Assembly (NCBI GenBank): GCA_029168955.1
Contig: JAPDOI010000020.1
Span: 838,501 to 902,500 of the forward strand
Origin: Aplectana chamaeleonis
Lineage: Eukaryota; Nematoda; Chromadorea; Rhabditida; Cosmocercidae
Direction: 5' to 3'
Length of the DNA stretch: 64,000 nt
Positions within the stretch are counted from its first letter, which is position 1. Each line of letters opens with the position of its first letter. Below are positions 42,896 through 54,486 of this stretch, in pieces. The notes beneath the pieces are model-generated. The model did not search any database and was not told the DNA's origin. It was given only the letters and a program-made list of their open reading frames with translations. The position numbers and the translations under genes were made by a program.

Positions 42896-43124
42896 TACGT
42901 TAGATGTATACGAGGCTTCAGCAATCAGATGTACTCATATAGTATTAAAGGTGAAATGCGGTCATCATGTAAACCTCGAAGTTTTACATTCAGTTGACGC
43001 GCTGACCCTATCTCTTACACTTTCTAACCCGAAGATGTTTAACCTATCTTCATCCTATTTTCGTGGAAGTCGGACGCGAGGAATTCCAAAATTCAGATTT
43101 TTCTAGAACCTTGCCTTTAAAGGC

Positions 43125-43440
43125 AGTGTCCACGATATGTTTCGTCTTCGTTTTTGCGTCTGAAATCGAAAGATCGGGGTTTCATTGGAGCGATAGGATC
43201 AAAAGAACGAGCAAAAACGAGCCCGAATGAATCCGCTTGCGCTAGTCCTTTCCTCGCGTGTATCAGATACGCATCGATTGATTAGAAAGGTCTAGCGCGA
43301 GCGGATTTCGGAGCCGATAAGGGCTCTTTCGGGCCCGTTCTTGTTCGTTCTTTTGACCCTATCGCTCTAATAAGACCCAGACCCTTCGATTTCCGGCAAA
43401 AAAAGAACGAAGACGAATTTTAACGTGGACGCTGCCTTTA
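43125..43440. mobile_element. Palindromic MITE, TTAAAGGCAGTGTCCACG ends
   Basis: Ends TTTAAAGGCAGTGTCCACG and CGTGGACGCTGCCTTTAA. The arms (43125-43255 and 43305-43440) are inverted copies containing TTCGTCTTCGTTTTT and GAACGAGCAAAAACGAGCCC. Ends resemble 23562-24042, so probably one superfamily. Confidence 0.75.
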
Positions 43441-43770
43441 AGCGTTAGACGATTCCATGTGATTGAAGGGTAGTGTGTCACGGAAGCTTTCATTTGTGGA
43501 GATCTTCTGTTGTATTTGACTATTCAGATGAACTGTATAAGATTATTTTCTCTATATTTTTTATTCTGTTGTCGTTAAATTGTTCTCTGTGCAGCTTCAA
43601 TATACAGCATGTTGTTGTACTCAGTTTGTTTCGTTAACGAAGTGAATCATTCCATCTGATTTGTGAAAGTGTTCACATAGGACGTACTAGAATCGTGCTT
43701 ATACCTTTTAGTGACTATATGACCAATAATTCTACATCATTTGCTTGATTTAAGGGCTCTCTCCTTTTAG

Positions 43771-43778
43771 CAGCACCT
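43771..43778 (+). promoter_or_regulatory. Trans-splice-like acceptor and 8-nt leader of gene 3
   Basis: CTCTCCTTTTAG ends at 43770, CAGCACCT follows, then ATG at 43779. The spacing is the same as in gene 1. Confidence 0.6.
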
Positions 43779-46700
43779 ATGCGCGCCCTTGATGAACGCA
43801 TCAGAATCAGTTTATTGTATGAGTATAAGCTGAATCATAGCACTCGACAAGCGTGTGACAATCTGAATCGAGCGTATGGATGTGATACGGTGGCGTTTAA
43901 TACGGTGAAGAACTGGTTCGTGAGGTTTCGACATGGAGACGAGAGTTTATCGTCAAGAAAGCTTCTTGTTCCTGATGGAAAGTTGAATAATGTTCCGATT
44001 GCGGACCTTGAACTTCTGAAGGGTCTCGCGGAGTCGGATCTGTCGATTCCTTCCAAGGAGCTGGCACAGCTTCTCAATGTGAGCAGAGGGGCGATAGAGC
44101 AGGAGGTGAGGCGAATCAAGAGGGAGAGAAGAGAGGCTCGACTGAAGGTGAGTGCGGTTCTGGCACTTTTAGTAGGTTGAGGCGAAAGTTTCCTCCACTT
44201 GACTTTGACAATTTTAAGCCTTCCAGCGTTGGCGATTTGGCCAAGCGCGATATACCGATCGAATACACAGATTCCCTTCTATCTAACGCTGCCTTCCACT
44301 TGGGCCGAAGCCTGCTCATTTGCGAAATATATGCGGTAATTCAGTCCTAATCTCAGTACTGACTAGCGACCTCGCTAGTCAGGTATGAGCTGTTGAGAGA
44401 CTGAGTGTTTTTTGGTCAACTCGGATACGCTCTCTTCAAATCTGATTTCGGATTTTGCTACGGACATCTCTGAACGAAGTTATAAGCGTTTTTGAAGCTT
44501 CGTGGAAAGGTAGGGGTACCCATCAGCCAATTTTTAGGGTGTTTGGAAAAACATTTTCGGATTCGGCTGAAAACTTTCATTTGGGGGTTATTCAGGGTGC
44601 TGAACGCGAATCTGTGGTCTGTTTGTCGCTGAACTTATGGTTGCTGTAGGTTGCGGTAGGCATTATGCCTTTTAACTGACTTTACCTACCTTAAAATTTC
44701 GAAAATCAAGAAGTGGACCTTAAATTCGTGTTCTACGTCCCAAATAACAACCACAGTGAAATTCTGAGTCAAAGCTGAAACTTTGACCAAGCTACCGTAT
44801 ACCCACCGTACCCTACCGTAATCCATCAGAAATCGATAAACGGATTGCATTTTCTTGTTTAGCACTGCAAGTGAACCCCGGAGCAACAATTTGAGCTATA
44901 TCTATCGTAGCACTCCGGAAATCGGTAAACGTCGCGATTTGCCATCAAATTCCCCCCCCCCCCCGATGGGAAACTTCGAACGAATCATGTCGAGAAGTTC
45001 GGAAAATCGTCAAATAAACCATAGATTCGTGATCAGCGCCCCAAATAAACCAATTGGAAGGATTTTGAGTTAAATCTGCAACATTTTTTTAACGCTTTCA
45101 GAAGTATAAATAAGCGCCCAACCGAAAATCCGCACATGTCCAAAACCCTATCAGTCTTTGCAAATTTGGGAAATGTGCCTTCACTCAAAATTTGGTCAGT
45201 GGGGTAGTTTTGGGGGCTGAACACAAGCATGAGGTTCGTTTCCGGATTTCGCAAACTCTAATGCGCGTTTTTGTTAGAAAAAAGGCGTGAAATACGAACT
45301 TTGACCGGCTATAACTTTTTTTCGCAGATGTTCGTAGCCAAATCCGAGTTCAGATTCGAAGAGAGCGTATCCGAGTTGACCAAGAAACATTCACAATTTC
45401 TCAAAAGCTCATACCTGACTAGCGAGGTTCCCTAGTGAGCATCTTTGAGTGCCTCTAATTGTTTTGAGGTGAACAACCAGACCTGACAGAGTTGACATGA
45501 TATATGAGCCACCTCAGAACTAGATGATACTGTGCTTATCTGGGCCAAATTACGGTCCGCAATTGCGTCTCGACACGCTTTGCAGCCGCACGCGCTCGAG
45601 TCAGCCGGGTTTCCAGCGCCAAAGCCGACTCGATGTGGGTTTTTCAAACAAATTTCTCCATTTTTTCTTAGTTTCCAGTTTCCAAAACCCACCTCGAGTC
45701 AGCAGATCGGCGGCTGCGGCGCTGGAAGCTCTTCCGATTCGGGAGCGTGCGGCCGCAAAGCGTGTCGAGACGCAACTGCGGACCGGAATTTGGCCCAGAT
45801 AAGCACAGTAGCGTTCGCGGAGGATTTTGACGGAACGTGATTATTGATTTTAAACGGATTTTGGGATTTTTCAACTCCGGTCTTCTCTGGCTTGTGCGAG
45901 AGGTTTTGGCCTCAAAGCTTCAAACTTAAGAATAGTGGCGAAGTCCCCACCAAATAGTATTTTTTGTCTATTATCGACCTCTTTTGAAAATCGGTAAAAA
46001 TTGCGAGAATCGAATTCCCAAAAAAAGTTGATATTTGAAGGAAGAATACCATTGAGTGAAAACTTGACAATTATACTTAACTTTGAAGCTTTGTATCCGA
46101 AGCTTCTCGGATAAGCCAGGAAAGACCGGAGTTGCCAAAGCACAAAATCTGCTCAAAATCAATAATTACGCTCCATCGAAATTTTCCGCAAACGCAATCA
46201 TGTAACCTCGATGCCCGAGCAGCTCGCAGGGAGGAGCTTGGCAGTCCGGTGCCTGCGTTGCTGCTCGTTTTGATAAGAGGTAATCGATGCGCTGATGGCC
46301 ATCACAGCTGTCCGGGCTGGGGCAGGAACACCACGCGCCCACCCGTTCACTTCTTATCAAAACGGCCCGCAACGCAGGCAAAGCTTCTCCCTGCGAGCTG
46401 CTCGGGCATCGAGGGTAGTTCTAAGGTGGCTCAAATGTCCTGTCAACTTTGGCAGGTTTGGTGTTTCACCTCAAAGTAAGTAAAAGCACTCGAAAATGCG
46501 CAGTACTGATGATTACCACTGAATCATAGCAAATATTTCGCAAATGAGCAGACTATGGCCTAAATGGAATGCAGCGTCAGATAGAAAACAATTTGTGATT
46601 TCAACCGGTATATCGCACTTGGCCGAAGGACCAATGCTGAAAGGTTCTAAAATCGTCAAATTGAAGTGGTGGGAAACTTTTGTTTCAACCTAATAGATAT

Positions 46701-49700
46701 TGTTTACGCGGAATTGTTCGTCGGATCGGTGTATGCCCAAGTAGTCTACTTGTCTATGTGTGCGGCGCACATTTTCTAGGCCTGCCAAAGAAACGCGGAT
46801 CCGATGCGCAATTTCGCGTCGCGCGCACATGCAGTGCATACAGTAGCGTCACATAATCTAGTCCGGCGCGGTGTGGCTGCGTGAGGTGGTTCGTCTGGCG
46901 GAAGATTGCTGCGGATGAGGTGCTGTACAAAGTTGAGCTGCGCTGGACTCGATTTGTCGCCGCGACTATACGCTAAATGGAATATGTTCGTTCTTCAAAC
47001 ATGTGCTTAAGAGAAGATCTGCGCGGAGAAGACTGTCGTCGTCGTGTTCAGACGGACTCCTCGCGGGTGCGAAACGTTCTTTAGAAGACAGTGTACAGCG
47101 TGAGTTTTTGTCGGATGGATTATTGATATTGGATTCTAGACTGTCTGTAAGAAGTCAACCACGCGCTGGGTTTTGTTCATACTTCGGGCAGCCGCAATTA
47201 GCCGCTGGTGTTAATTCAGCCGAGGATGCCACGTGTGATCTGTGAGTACAAGCGTGACGTTCAGCGCGCTGCGAAAATGGTCTAGCTGCTGGACTTGGTT
47301 CCTAGGGATACTTCCACCGTCGAGCGGCGGGGCGATTTGAAATCCTATGATATCGATCGTGCCGCTCTGCGTGATCGATATTACAGAAATGTACTGTACC
47401 GCGAAGCCCGGCGACGCTACACTGTTTATCATCCAAATCGATTGGAAAATTGGTATGCTCTGTTGTGGAAAGTTTGAACGCGGTTGTGCACGCGACACAG
47501 TTTTTGGTAGGTGGCTGCGGAGCACATTCGTGCTTGCCTTTTAGGGGTATGGTATACTTTGTCGCTGTCACGAGCGACAGGCATGCAATCTAGTATAAAT
47601 CACTGCGGGATTTGCATCGGAGCAATGGCATCGGCCCTTGTAGGAACATTTGTCGCGCGTCCGTCGCTGCGACGTGTCGCGATTGGCTGACATACTGCAA
47701 ATGTGCCGAAGGCTGTCGTTGGCCTTGTTGCTCTGCAGCGCACTGCGACGGTGAGAGGTTTAAATAGGGTGGAGTTCCGCGACAGGCAGTCATTGTCGCT
47801 ACGCACAGCGACGCGACCGTGTGTCGCAGAAGTATACCATACCCTTTAACGTGCTTAGGCGCTAGTCGTTCTCATCAACGCCAGCGCGGCACGCGCGTGA
47901 CGCGTGTTTGCCCAGGCGTGGAGGTATGGTATGAATACTTTCTACGCGCGTGCCGCGCTTACGGAGACTATGAGTTCTCCAGCGACGACATCATAGCGGA
48001 GCGGAAAAAAGTGGGCCTTAACTTTCCACGCAAGCAAAATCTGTACATGCGTTCACCATCGCGATAGCAAAGGATAGTTATAGAATCAATTATCTTGAAA
48101 AGGAATGAAATTGATAATAGATTAATACTAAAAATGATGAAAAAGTCGTTACGGCTGTCGCCGCCATGGCGGAGCGGGCATGGCTTTAGGCCATTCATAC
48201 TCCAACGCCACGCCCGCGCGTCACGCGCGTGCCGCGCTGGCGCTGAGGATTATGAGTAACGCCTTATGTCAAGGCGACACAGTGGTGCGACGACCACATC
48301 ATGAGCGCGGCGTACATTTCTATGACCGCTTTCATACTTCACGCGACGCGGCGATATTAGTGATATGCGCTGTCACAATCACTCGTTGTTACAAGTAGGG
48401 ACCAGGCTTGATTGACGCTATTCAGGCAACTAGTTTTAAACCGAGCTCGCCTCATTATGCTGACATTCCGCCCTACCAAGAGAAAGTGTGAGGCGATTGA
48501 AAGTGAGGTTGCCCCACATTTTCACCAGGTAGAGCAACAATTTCATCATGATGGGGCGAGGTGGATTTGAGACTAGTTGCCTCGGTCTTACGAGACGACT
48601 CCCAAACGAGTTTCAGAGCCATCGTATTAACCTGTATGCCGCGATTTTGACGAAAATTTGTCATGTCGTCAGCATAGGTTAAAATGGTGGTTGAAGTTGA
48701 GTATGCCTCACGGGGAAGGTCGTATTCAAATAGGGAAGTTATCGATCCCAGGAGTAAGCCTCTTTGCAGTCCCTTATAGAAACAGTCGGCTTTGATGATA
48801 CGCGCGGGACCCGAGATCCAGAAGCATGAGGTGGTTACCAAGAGAAGGAGCACTGTTCAGAAAAAAATATTCAAGTTTTTCCTAACCAAATTAAGTAAAA
48901 AAGAGGTGGATGATAATAGATAAAGAAGCTGTTGTCGACGAGAAGTATGGCTTATTCTTTTTATCCGCGACGTTTCGGGTTATCAACCCTCCATCAGGCA
49001 ACTATCAAACAACATCAATGTATGTCAAACTGAGCAGCGTTCGAAGTGTATCAGAGAGTGAGAACCAGGGCTGTGCGGAAATCATTTTCAAGATTTTCGG
49101 AAACGGAAACGGAAGAAAAATGGCAGAAAATCGCCGGAAACGGAAATCCGGAAACGGGAACGGAAGTGAACTAAAAATTGTAGTATAGTTAAATGGTACG
49201 TTTCGTCGCTGCTCATGGCATGCAGATGTACTTCTGTAGCTTGTGATCTCAGTCTATTCCCTCAAGCACCAGTTGGGCTACGGTCTAAAACTCCAAGCGA
49301 GCCGAGTACAAATAGATTTGAGGCATAAAGGGAAGACGTGCTGCTGCAGGTTCTCCTAGTGAGCTGAAAATAAGTATGCTCGAGCAGCTCCTCTTCTAGA
49401 GTGCTGCTGATCTATCTGATGTCGAGTTTCTAGCTTTGACTGATTTTTCCTGTGCGATCGGTGTTCTACGACGGCTGCGGGTACACACATTTGGCACCCA
49501 TCATTGTTGAGAGAGCAGTTGTCCGTTTGAGGCCGATCCCCTAAGGTGATCTCAAGTACTCAGTTTTCCGGATATCAGTTTTGGACGCCTAAAGGGTTGT
49601 CCTTACTGCGAATCACGAGGAAAGATTTCTTATAGTGGACCGAGGTGAGGATCATGCCTTTGTTGCGTACCTTGGCGAGGTTGGCGTCCTTGCTGCGAGC

Positions 49701-51837
49701 CATTACAAGATCTCAACTCTAGTTCCGTTAGGAAGAGGTGGTGGCTCAAAGACTCTCTTCATTTGAATAACGTGCTGCTGCTAGCAACACATGTAATGAG
49801 GGGTCGCACTACGGGCCGACATCGAGTTGAACCCCTCGTCGGCAGCGACAGGTGCTGCTAGCTGCAGCACAAGCTGCCGTTGAGAGGTGGTCGAAACCCA
49901 GCATGCGTTGGCAGCACGTGCTGCGGAAAACGAGGAGTTGGGGGCTATGGCGTGCAAATCCTATGGCGATGAAGTTGAACCCCGCGAGTGCGTGAGTAGC
50001 TAGAGAGAGGAAGAGGAAAATTTCCACCTCTCTGGTCCCCCAGTCGGAGGACTCGATTTTAACAAAGTATGGTATTGATGCATGAAATGTAATGGCCAGC
50101 CAATAGTTCAGCGCTTCGAAAAAATTGTGATAAAAAGTTGTAAAGGCAAACTGTGATGGTTTTCAACTAAGATGAGACTGATAACCACGGTTCGACTGCA
50201 AGATAACACCACTTACTCACCCGCGCAACAGTACCTAAAGTATGCCTTCTTTAGCCCCCAAGGTCAAGCCCACGTTGGCATTGTCCTGTGCGTTGATGGA
50301 GGGGAGGGCGTATACCGTGTGATGGTTGGAAGGAGCGGGACACCGATCCAAGCGATCAGGTTTCGACTCACGCTGTGATCATCGCAAAGGTACCGCGGCT
50401 TTGTGCGCTGGCGAGGCGTGACCATTCCCCTTGTAGTACTATTTTCTTCCGTTTCCGGGCCCAAAAACCCGGAAACGGAACGGAACAGCTCAAAAAGTAC
50501 CGGAAATACGGAAACGGAATCATAAACGGAACCGTTCCGCACAGCCCTGGTGAGAACGCACAAGTGGGTGGAGCTGGGAGGAGGAGTTCCTTCTTCGGCG
50601 ACCGGCGAGAGACCCATTAGGGCGACCACTGACAGCAATGCGAAAGAGGTAGCCTGCGGTGTCAAGTGATTGGTCAGCAGTCGCTTATCAAACTATAATC
50701 ACTACTCGATGTTAATAATCTCAACGCTTCTCTCATTTCCTTTCGGTTGTTCATGGGCGGCGAGAGAGGTCTTATCTCCAAAGCTTCGCTGTTTCTCTTT
50801 TCTGCACTGTCTAAAATATTCTTATGCATGATGCTCGTTGTCATGCTCGGGATGCTGTCGTGGAGATGGCGTGATGTCCTTTGTCGTGATAACGCGCTTC
50901 TCGGGTAGGATTGAGGTGCTCGTCGCGCTCTCATGTGTTCATCGTGCCGATAACGTAGAGGTCTCCCTGTTTCGTCGATGCAACACTCTTTGGATGCGTC
51001 GCGCTGTATCCTATATACTACGTCCCGCATTTGACAGATTTTCACATCTCCAACACAGTAAGTTCAATCGCTTCGCCGTTGGAGATGTGAAAATGTGTCG
51101 AACGCGGGACATAGTATATAGAATACAAGTATAGAGAATACAGAGCGAGGCTTGCGGAGAGCTTTATATAGGCGAAACAGGGAGACCTCTACGCTATCGG
51201 CTTGATGAACACGTGTGAGCGCTACGAACACCCCAATTCTACCCGAATAGCGCGCTCCCAAGACACAGGATATCACGTCATCTCCACCAAAGCATCCCGA
51301 GCATGACCACGAGCATCATGCACAAGATTATCCAGACAGTGCAGAAAGGAGAAACAGAGAAGCTTTGCAGATAAGAGGTTTCTCGCCGCCCATGAAGAAC
51401 CGAGAGAAAATGAGAGAAGTGTTAAGATTATTACATCAAGTAGTGAATAGAATTTGATAAGCGACTGATCACTTGACACCGCAGGCCACTTCCGTCGCAT
51501 TGCTGTCATTGGCGGTCCTAGTGGGTAGTGGGCCTCCAGCCGGTTGCCGAAGAAAGAACTTCCAGTTCCACCCACTTGTGCGTTCTCACTCTCTGAAACA
51601 CTTCGAGCGCTGCTCAATTTGACTTGCATTGATTTTATGTTTTTATAGTTGCCTGATGAAGGTATGATAACCCGAAACGTCGTGCTTAAAGAGAATAAGT
51701 CATACTTAATCTCATCACAAAAAAGTCCCTTTTCAGCGGAGGACGTCAAGATCAAGCCGGGCGAGTCAGACTGTGACGACGATGTGCAGGTTTTCGAAGG
51801 TGGAGAGGCTAGAGAACATATTCACTATCTCTTCTGA
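43779..51837 (+). CDS. Gene 3: mariner-like paired HTH protein, middle of the gene uncertain
   Basis: Confident exons: 43779-44147 (123 codons, phase 0 donor GTGAGT) and the terminal exon 51737-51837 (TGA). A likely second exon is 47012-47099 (Arg/Ser-rich, donor GTGAGT, phase 1). These three join in frame to 558 nt, 185 residues; a further small exon near 47209 is possible. Residues 7-57 are the first HTH (IRISLLYEYKL, LNRAYGCDTV, KNWFVRFRHGDESL); residues 77-116 the second (LAQLLNVSRGAIEQEVRRIKRE). No catalytic domain. The tail is acidic (GESDCDDDVQVFEGG) and ends EHIHYLF, like gene 2. A 2.5-kb TA-flanked element begins 25 nt after exon 1, and a Penelope-like palindrome ends just before the last exon. 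Role inferred as DNA binding. Confidence 0.65.
44366..45435. repeat. Foldback element nested in the 44172-46693 element
   Basis: Ends TCGCTAGTCAGGTATGAGCT and AGCTCATACCTGACTAGCGA (the latter near 45409-45428) are inverted repeats, followed inward by GTCAACTCGGATACGCTCTC and its complement. The interior has the ACCGTATACCCACCGTA words. Exact outer boundary uncertain by several bases. Confidence 0.65.
45530..45808. mobile_element. CTGTGCTTATC-family MITE, copy 5, with recognisable empty site
   Basis: 279 bp, CTGTGCTTATCTGGGCC ends, TA at both sides. Flanks AACTAGATGA and GCGTTCGCGG join, with one TA, into the sequence found uninterrupted (with small differences) in the sister host element at about 53010-53035. 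Confidence 0.88.
46694..48472. repeat. Gene 3 intron DNA: palindromic CG-rich repeats around the second exon
   Basis: GCGTGACGCGTG-type arms at about 47880-47915 are mirrored at about 48205-48240 (GCCGCGCTGGCG words). Sequence at 47330-47410 resembles 25440-25500. TATGGTATACTT and its complement at 47550 and 47832 face each other. Apart from the proposed exon at 47012-47099 I see no coding. Confidence 0.5.
48473..48853 (-). pseudogene. Non-LTR retrotransposon reverse transcriptase fragment
   Basis: The minus-strand frame contains GLQRGLLLGSITSLFEYDLP followed by TYADDMTNF. The QxG..LGS..S.LF..DLP block spaced before Y-A-D-D corresponds to the catalytic palm region of LINE-type reverse transcriptases. 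Only about 60 residues are convincing and both ends run off, so it is a dead fragment; the clade cannot be assigned. Confidence 0.7.
49066..50549. mobile_element. 1484-bp hAT element with perfect 8-bp target duplication
   Basis: Ends CAGGGCTGTGCGGAA and TTCCGCACAGCCCTG are inverted repeats with GGAAACGGAAACGG-type subterminal motifs. GTGAGAAC is duplicated exactly at 49058-49065 and 50550-50557. No transposase seen. Its ends are close to those of the 4.6-kb element at 10691-15292, so both may depend on one transposase source. Confidence 0.93.
50674..51045 (-). pseudogene. GIY-YIG endonuclease fragment of a Penelope-like element, left arm
   Basis: The minus-strand frame reads DVVYRIQRDASKECCIDETGRPLRYRHDEH: VYRI at the GIY position and (C)IDETGR where YIGETGR is expected, then conserved R and EH. 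It continues into IPSMTTSIMHKN and ends in a Glu/Arg-rich helix. GIY-YIG domains of this form end Penelope-like retroelements. The altered YIG motif implies it is inactive. Confidence 0.75.
51083..51440 (+). pseudogene. GIY-YIG endonuclease fragment of a Penelope-like element, right arm
   Basis: The plus strand carries DIVYRIQ, then after a frameshift GETGRPLRYRLDEHV, a stop, and SIPSMTTSIMHKI in the same order as the left arm. Frameshifts and stops show it is dead. It is the mirror image of 50674-51045. Confidence 0.72.
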
Positions 51838-54484
51838 AAGGTTGTTCTGATTCACATGTGACATTTACCTTGTGCAACTCCAGGATCTGTGAATGGGTCT
51901 GTTCTCTGAAGTTATCATTTGAAGTATAACATTTTTTACATCTACACGCTCCACTTCCAAATCCCGACATACTATCCTTATCGTAGTAAAGTTCCGGTCC
52001 GCAGCTGCGAACACCCGCACCTGCGCCTCTCCAAGTCGTAGTGGGACCACGAGGTCATGGCTACGTGCTGCAACAGTGGCTGTACGCAACTGCGGATGGG
52101 AATTTAGCTCCAATAGAGACAGTACTTTTCAGTTAGATGGGTTTCGCAGGCGGCGCTACGCTTCCTAGAAATTTTCGCTATATTCTGAATTGGGTGGAGC
52201 TTTTTTTGCGTTTGATCTCTCTCCTACCGGCTAAGGGTTTGGCTAAGTTATAGTGAATCAGATTTCTATTCAACTTAATAATGAAATTTCTTGTTTACTG
52301 TGATTACAGATGTTTTAGTTACAGTTTTATCTATATGATGCCCGTGTAAGTATATGATCAGTCTGTTTATTCAATGAAATTGATTATTCAAATTGTTGAA
52401 GCTCTTCTATTCTGACGTTTCATCGTCCCTGTATCTACTGTTCGTTGCTGCGAATCGCAGCTCCTTTTGTATGAAGTTCAGGTTAGCGTCTCCATTTATC
52501 TAGGAGGCGCCGCGACCTGAACGTTTATCTTAGTGTGCAGCTGTGCCATGCCTTATGGATTGGGTTGTATGCTTACTTGTCTGTTTTGAAAAAAAAAACA
52601 CATTCAGAAAATTGAATAGTCAGGAAAATCGGAATGATTATTCTCGAAAGATTTTGCTCACTCGCAAATTTTCAGAGGGTGTCATTCGAACTATTTTTTA
52701 AGGTTGTGTTTTTAAAATACTACTAGATTGAAAGGAAAGTTTCCCTCCTCATCACTTTGACAATTTTTCAATTTTTTAGCGTTGGTCCTTCAGCCAAGTG
52801 CGATGTACAAATTACAACAAATTACGAAAGCACAAATTCTTTTCTATCTAATGCTGCCTTCCACTTGGGCTAAAACCTACTCGTTCCCAAAATATATGCT
52901 ATAATCCAGTGGTAATCAATAGTACTGAGCATTATTGAGTGCTTCTGTTTACTTTGAGGTGAACTATCAAACCCGCCAGAGTTGACAGGATATTTGAGCT
53001 ACCTTAGAACTAGATGATATCGTTTGCGGAAATTTTCGACGGAGCGTAATTGTTGATTTTTAGCTCATTTCGTGATTTCACAACTTCCGTCTTTTCGTCT
53101 TACTTATTCGCGAAGTTTCGGCCCCGAAGCGCCAAAATGAAGTTTAATAATGGCTAAGTCCCAACTCAAGAATATTTTTCGTTAATTATCGATAGTAGAA
53201 TTCGATTTTCGCCATTTTCATCGATTTTCAAAAAAAAAACTATCGATAATTGAAGAAAAAATATTATTGAGTAGGGACTTGGCCAATATAGTCAACTTTG
53301 AAGCTTCGAGGCAGAAACTCCTGGGATAAGCCAGAAAATACAAAAGTGCATAATCAGAAAACCCTATAAAAATCAAAGACTGCGCTCCGTCGGAATTTTC
53401 CGCAAACTCTATCATCTAGTTCTGTGGTGGCTAAACTCTGACAGGTTTGTTGGTTCACCTCAAAGTAATTATAAGCACTCAAGGATGCTCAGTATTATAG
53501 CATTCATTTCGCAAATGAGCAGGCTATAGTCCTAGTGGAAGGCAGCGTTAGATAGAAAAGAATTAGTGCTTTCGATCGATATATAGCATTTTGCCGAAGG
53601 ACCAACAGTGGGAGGTTAAAAAATCGTTCGAGTGAAGTGGCGAGAAATTTTCGCTTCAACCTAATATTTGAGCTATTTATTCCTTTGGAAGCTAGCGTAA
53701 AACGCACTTGTTCATCTACTCCTTTTCGCACTCTTGCAATGTTGTGCTATGATTTTCCTTCTCGTTTTCTGTTATTGCTGTAAATTTTGTTATGTGGTAG
53801 GGGTCCTATGTCGAATTTTCCACTCTCAAATTATCTGAATTCAAATCTCTTTATGGGCTTGTTGATGGAATACACAGAAAAGGAGGACGCTTGGGCCTAA
53901 TTGCGACTCACGCGACACTTCAGTGAAGTGAACGCGGCGGCTCTCCGCATTTACCCAGCCGAACTGGGCTAGAAGCTCCTCCCTGTGAATTCGATCAACG
54001 AGCCCTGTTTATGCTGGCTATTGGCTTTTCTCCCGGCCATCGCCTTTTTAAATTTCTTTCCGTTCATAATCTTCATTTTCTTCCTGACTATTCCTGCCTT
54101 AAGCTACTTAGGGTGCTGATCTCAGTTTCGATGACCTTTTTGATTAGGTTGGATAGAGTTTTCCGCCAGTCGATTTTTAAATTTTGAGCATCGACCTTGT
54201 TACTTGTTGAAAATGGGTGGTACTTTAAAGTCGTTCTAGAAGCCGTCCTGTTTTACTGGATATTCTTCCAAAAGAGCTTGTTGACAGATTCTCAATTTCA
54301 GTAACTATTCTGTTGACGGCCCTTTTCTCGTCTTGTTCATCTCTTGTTTCGGCTTTTTGTTATGCTTATAAAAGTGAAGTTGTCAGCTTTTTCTTACTCA
54401 AGAATATGGATCCCCCGTACTAATGTTTGTGGTTTTGCAGTTTTGTTTTGGACAATTGTTTTAATTCCAGTTGCACCCTTACAG
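51838..54484. other. Spacer between genes 3 and 4
   Basis: Contains a MITE at about 51975-52125 (GGTCCGCAGCTGCG left, CGCAACTGCGG right), the 942-bp YTAGGTTG element (52723-53664), and otherwise AT-rich sequence without recognisable exons up to the gene 4 acceptor at 54484. Confidence 0.55.
52723..53664. mobile_element. TA-flanked YTAGGTTG-family MITE, copy 3 (uninterrupted)
   Basis: CTAGATTGAAAGGAAAG left and TTTCGCTTCAACCTAA right, with TA on both sides; 942 bp of largely inverted-repeat sequence without coding. As the only copy here without nested insertions it is the reference for recognising insertions in 16558-17885 and 44172-46693. Confidence 0.82.
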
Positions 54485-54486
54485 GC
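54485..54486 (+). promoter_or_regulatory. Trans-splice-like acceptor 2 nt before the gene 4 ATG
   Basis: TTGCACCCTTACAG ends at 54484, then GC and ATG at 54487. The paralog alignment begins here, supporting this start over the in-frame ATG further upstream at 54427. Confidence 0.65.

Larger units (their letters stand above)
39875..43770. repeat. Spacer between genes 2 and 3: MITEs and foldbacks
   Basis: Includes a palindrome at about 40320-40515 (AAAAACGGCTAAAAACGAG against its complement), a MITE at about 40945-41135 with GTCCGCAGCTGC / GCAACTGCGGACCG arms, a foldback element at 41508-42895 and a palindromic MITE at 43125-43440. No exon recognised until 43779. Confidence 0.6.
44172..46693. 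mobile_element. TA-flanked YTAGGTTG-family element, copy 2, with two nested insertions
   Basis: Left end GTAGGTTGAGGCGAAAG and right end TTTGTTTCAACCTAA, each flanked by TA. The interior matches 52723-53664 once two insertions are removed: a foldback element (about 44366-45435) and a CTGTGCTTATC-family MITE (45530-45808). It begins 25 nt after exon 1 of gene 3. Confidence 0.8.
48905..51715. mobile_element. Inverted pair of Penelope-like element 3' ends, split by a hAT insertion
   Basis: The left half (48905-49065 plus 50558-51060) is the reverse complement of the right half (about 51075-51715); words such as CCCGAAACGTCG, TTGCCTGATGAAGG and TCACTTGACACCGCAGG occur in both orientations. Each arm carries a GIY-YIG-type fragment reading outward from the centre near 51060. 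The left arm is interrupted by the hAT element 49066-50549. The outer right edge lies about 20 nt before the gene 3 terminal exon. Confidence 0.78.

Noticed and set aside
45524..45874. Several overlapping frames of 68-102 codons
   Set aside because: All are translations of the MITE 45530-45808; relatives at 7656, 17100 and 20332 give the same peptides in no consistent gene context.
47209..47238. An extra exon of gene 3 (SAEDATCD-like)
   Set aside because: It has a good acceptor and a GTGAGT donor, but leaves in phase 2, which does not fit the phase 1 start of the terminal exon; kept only as a possibility.
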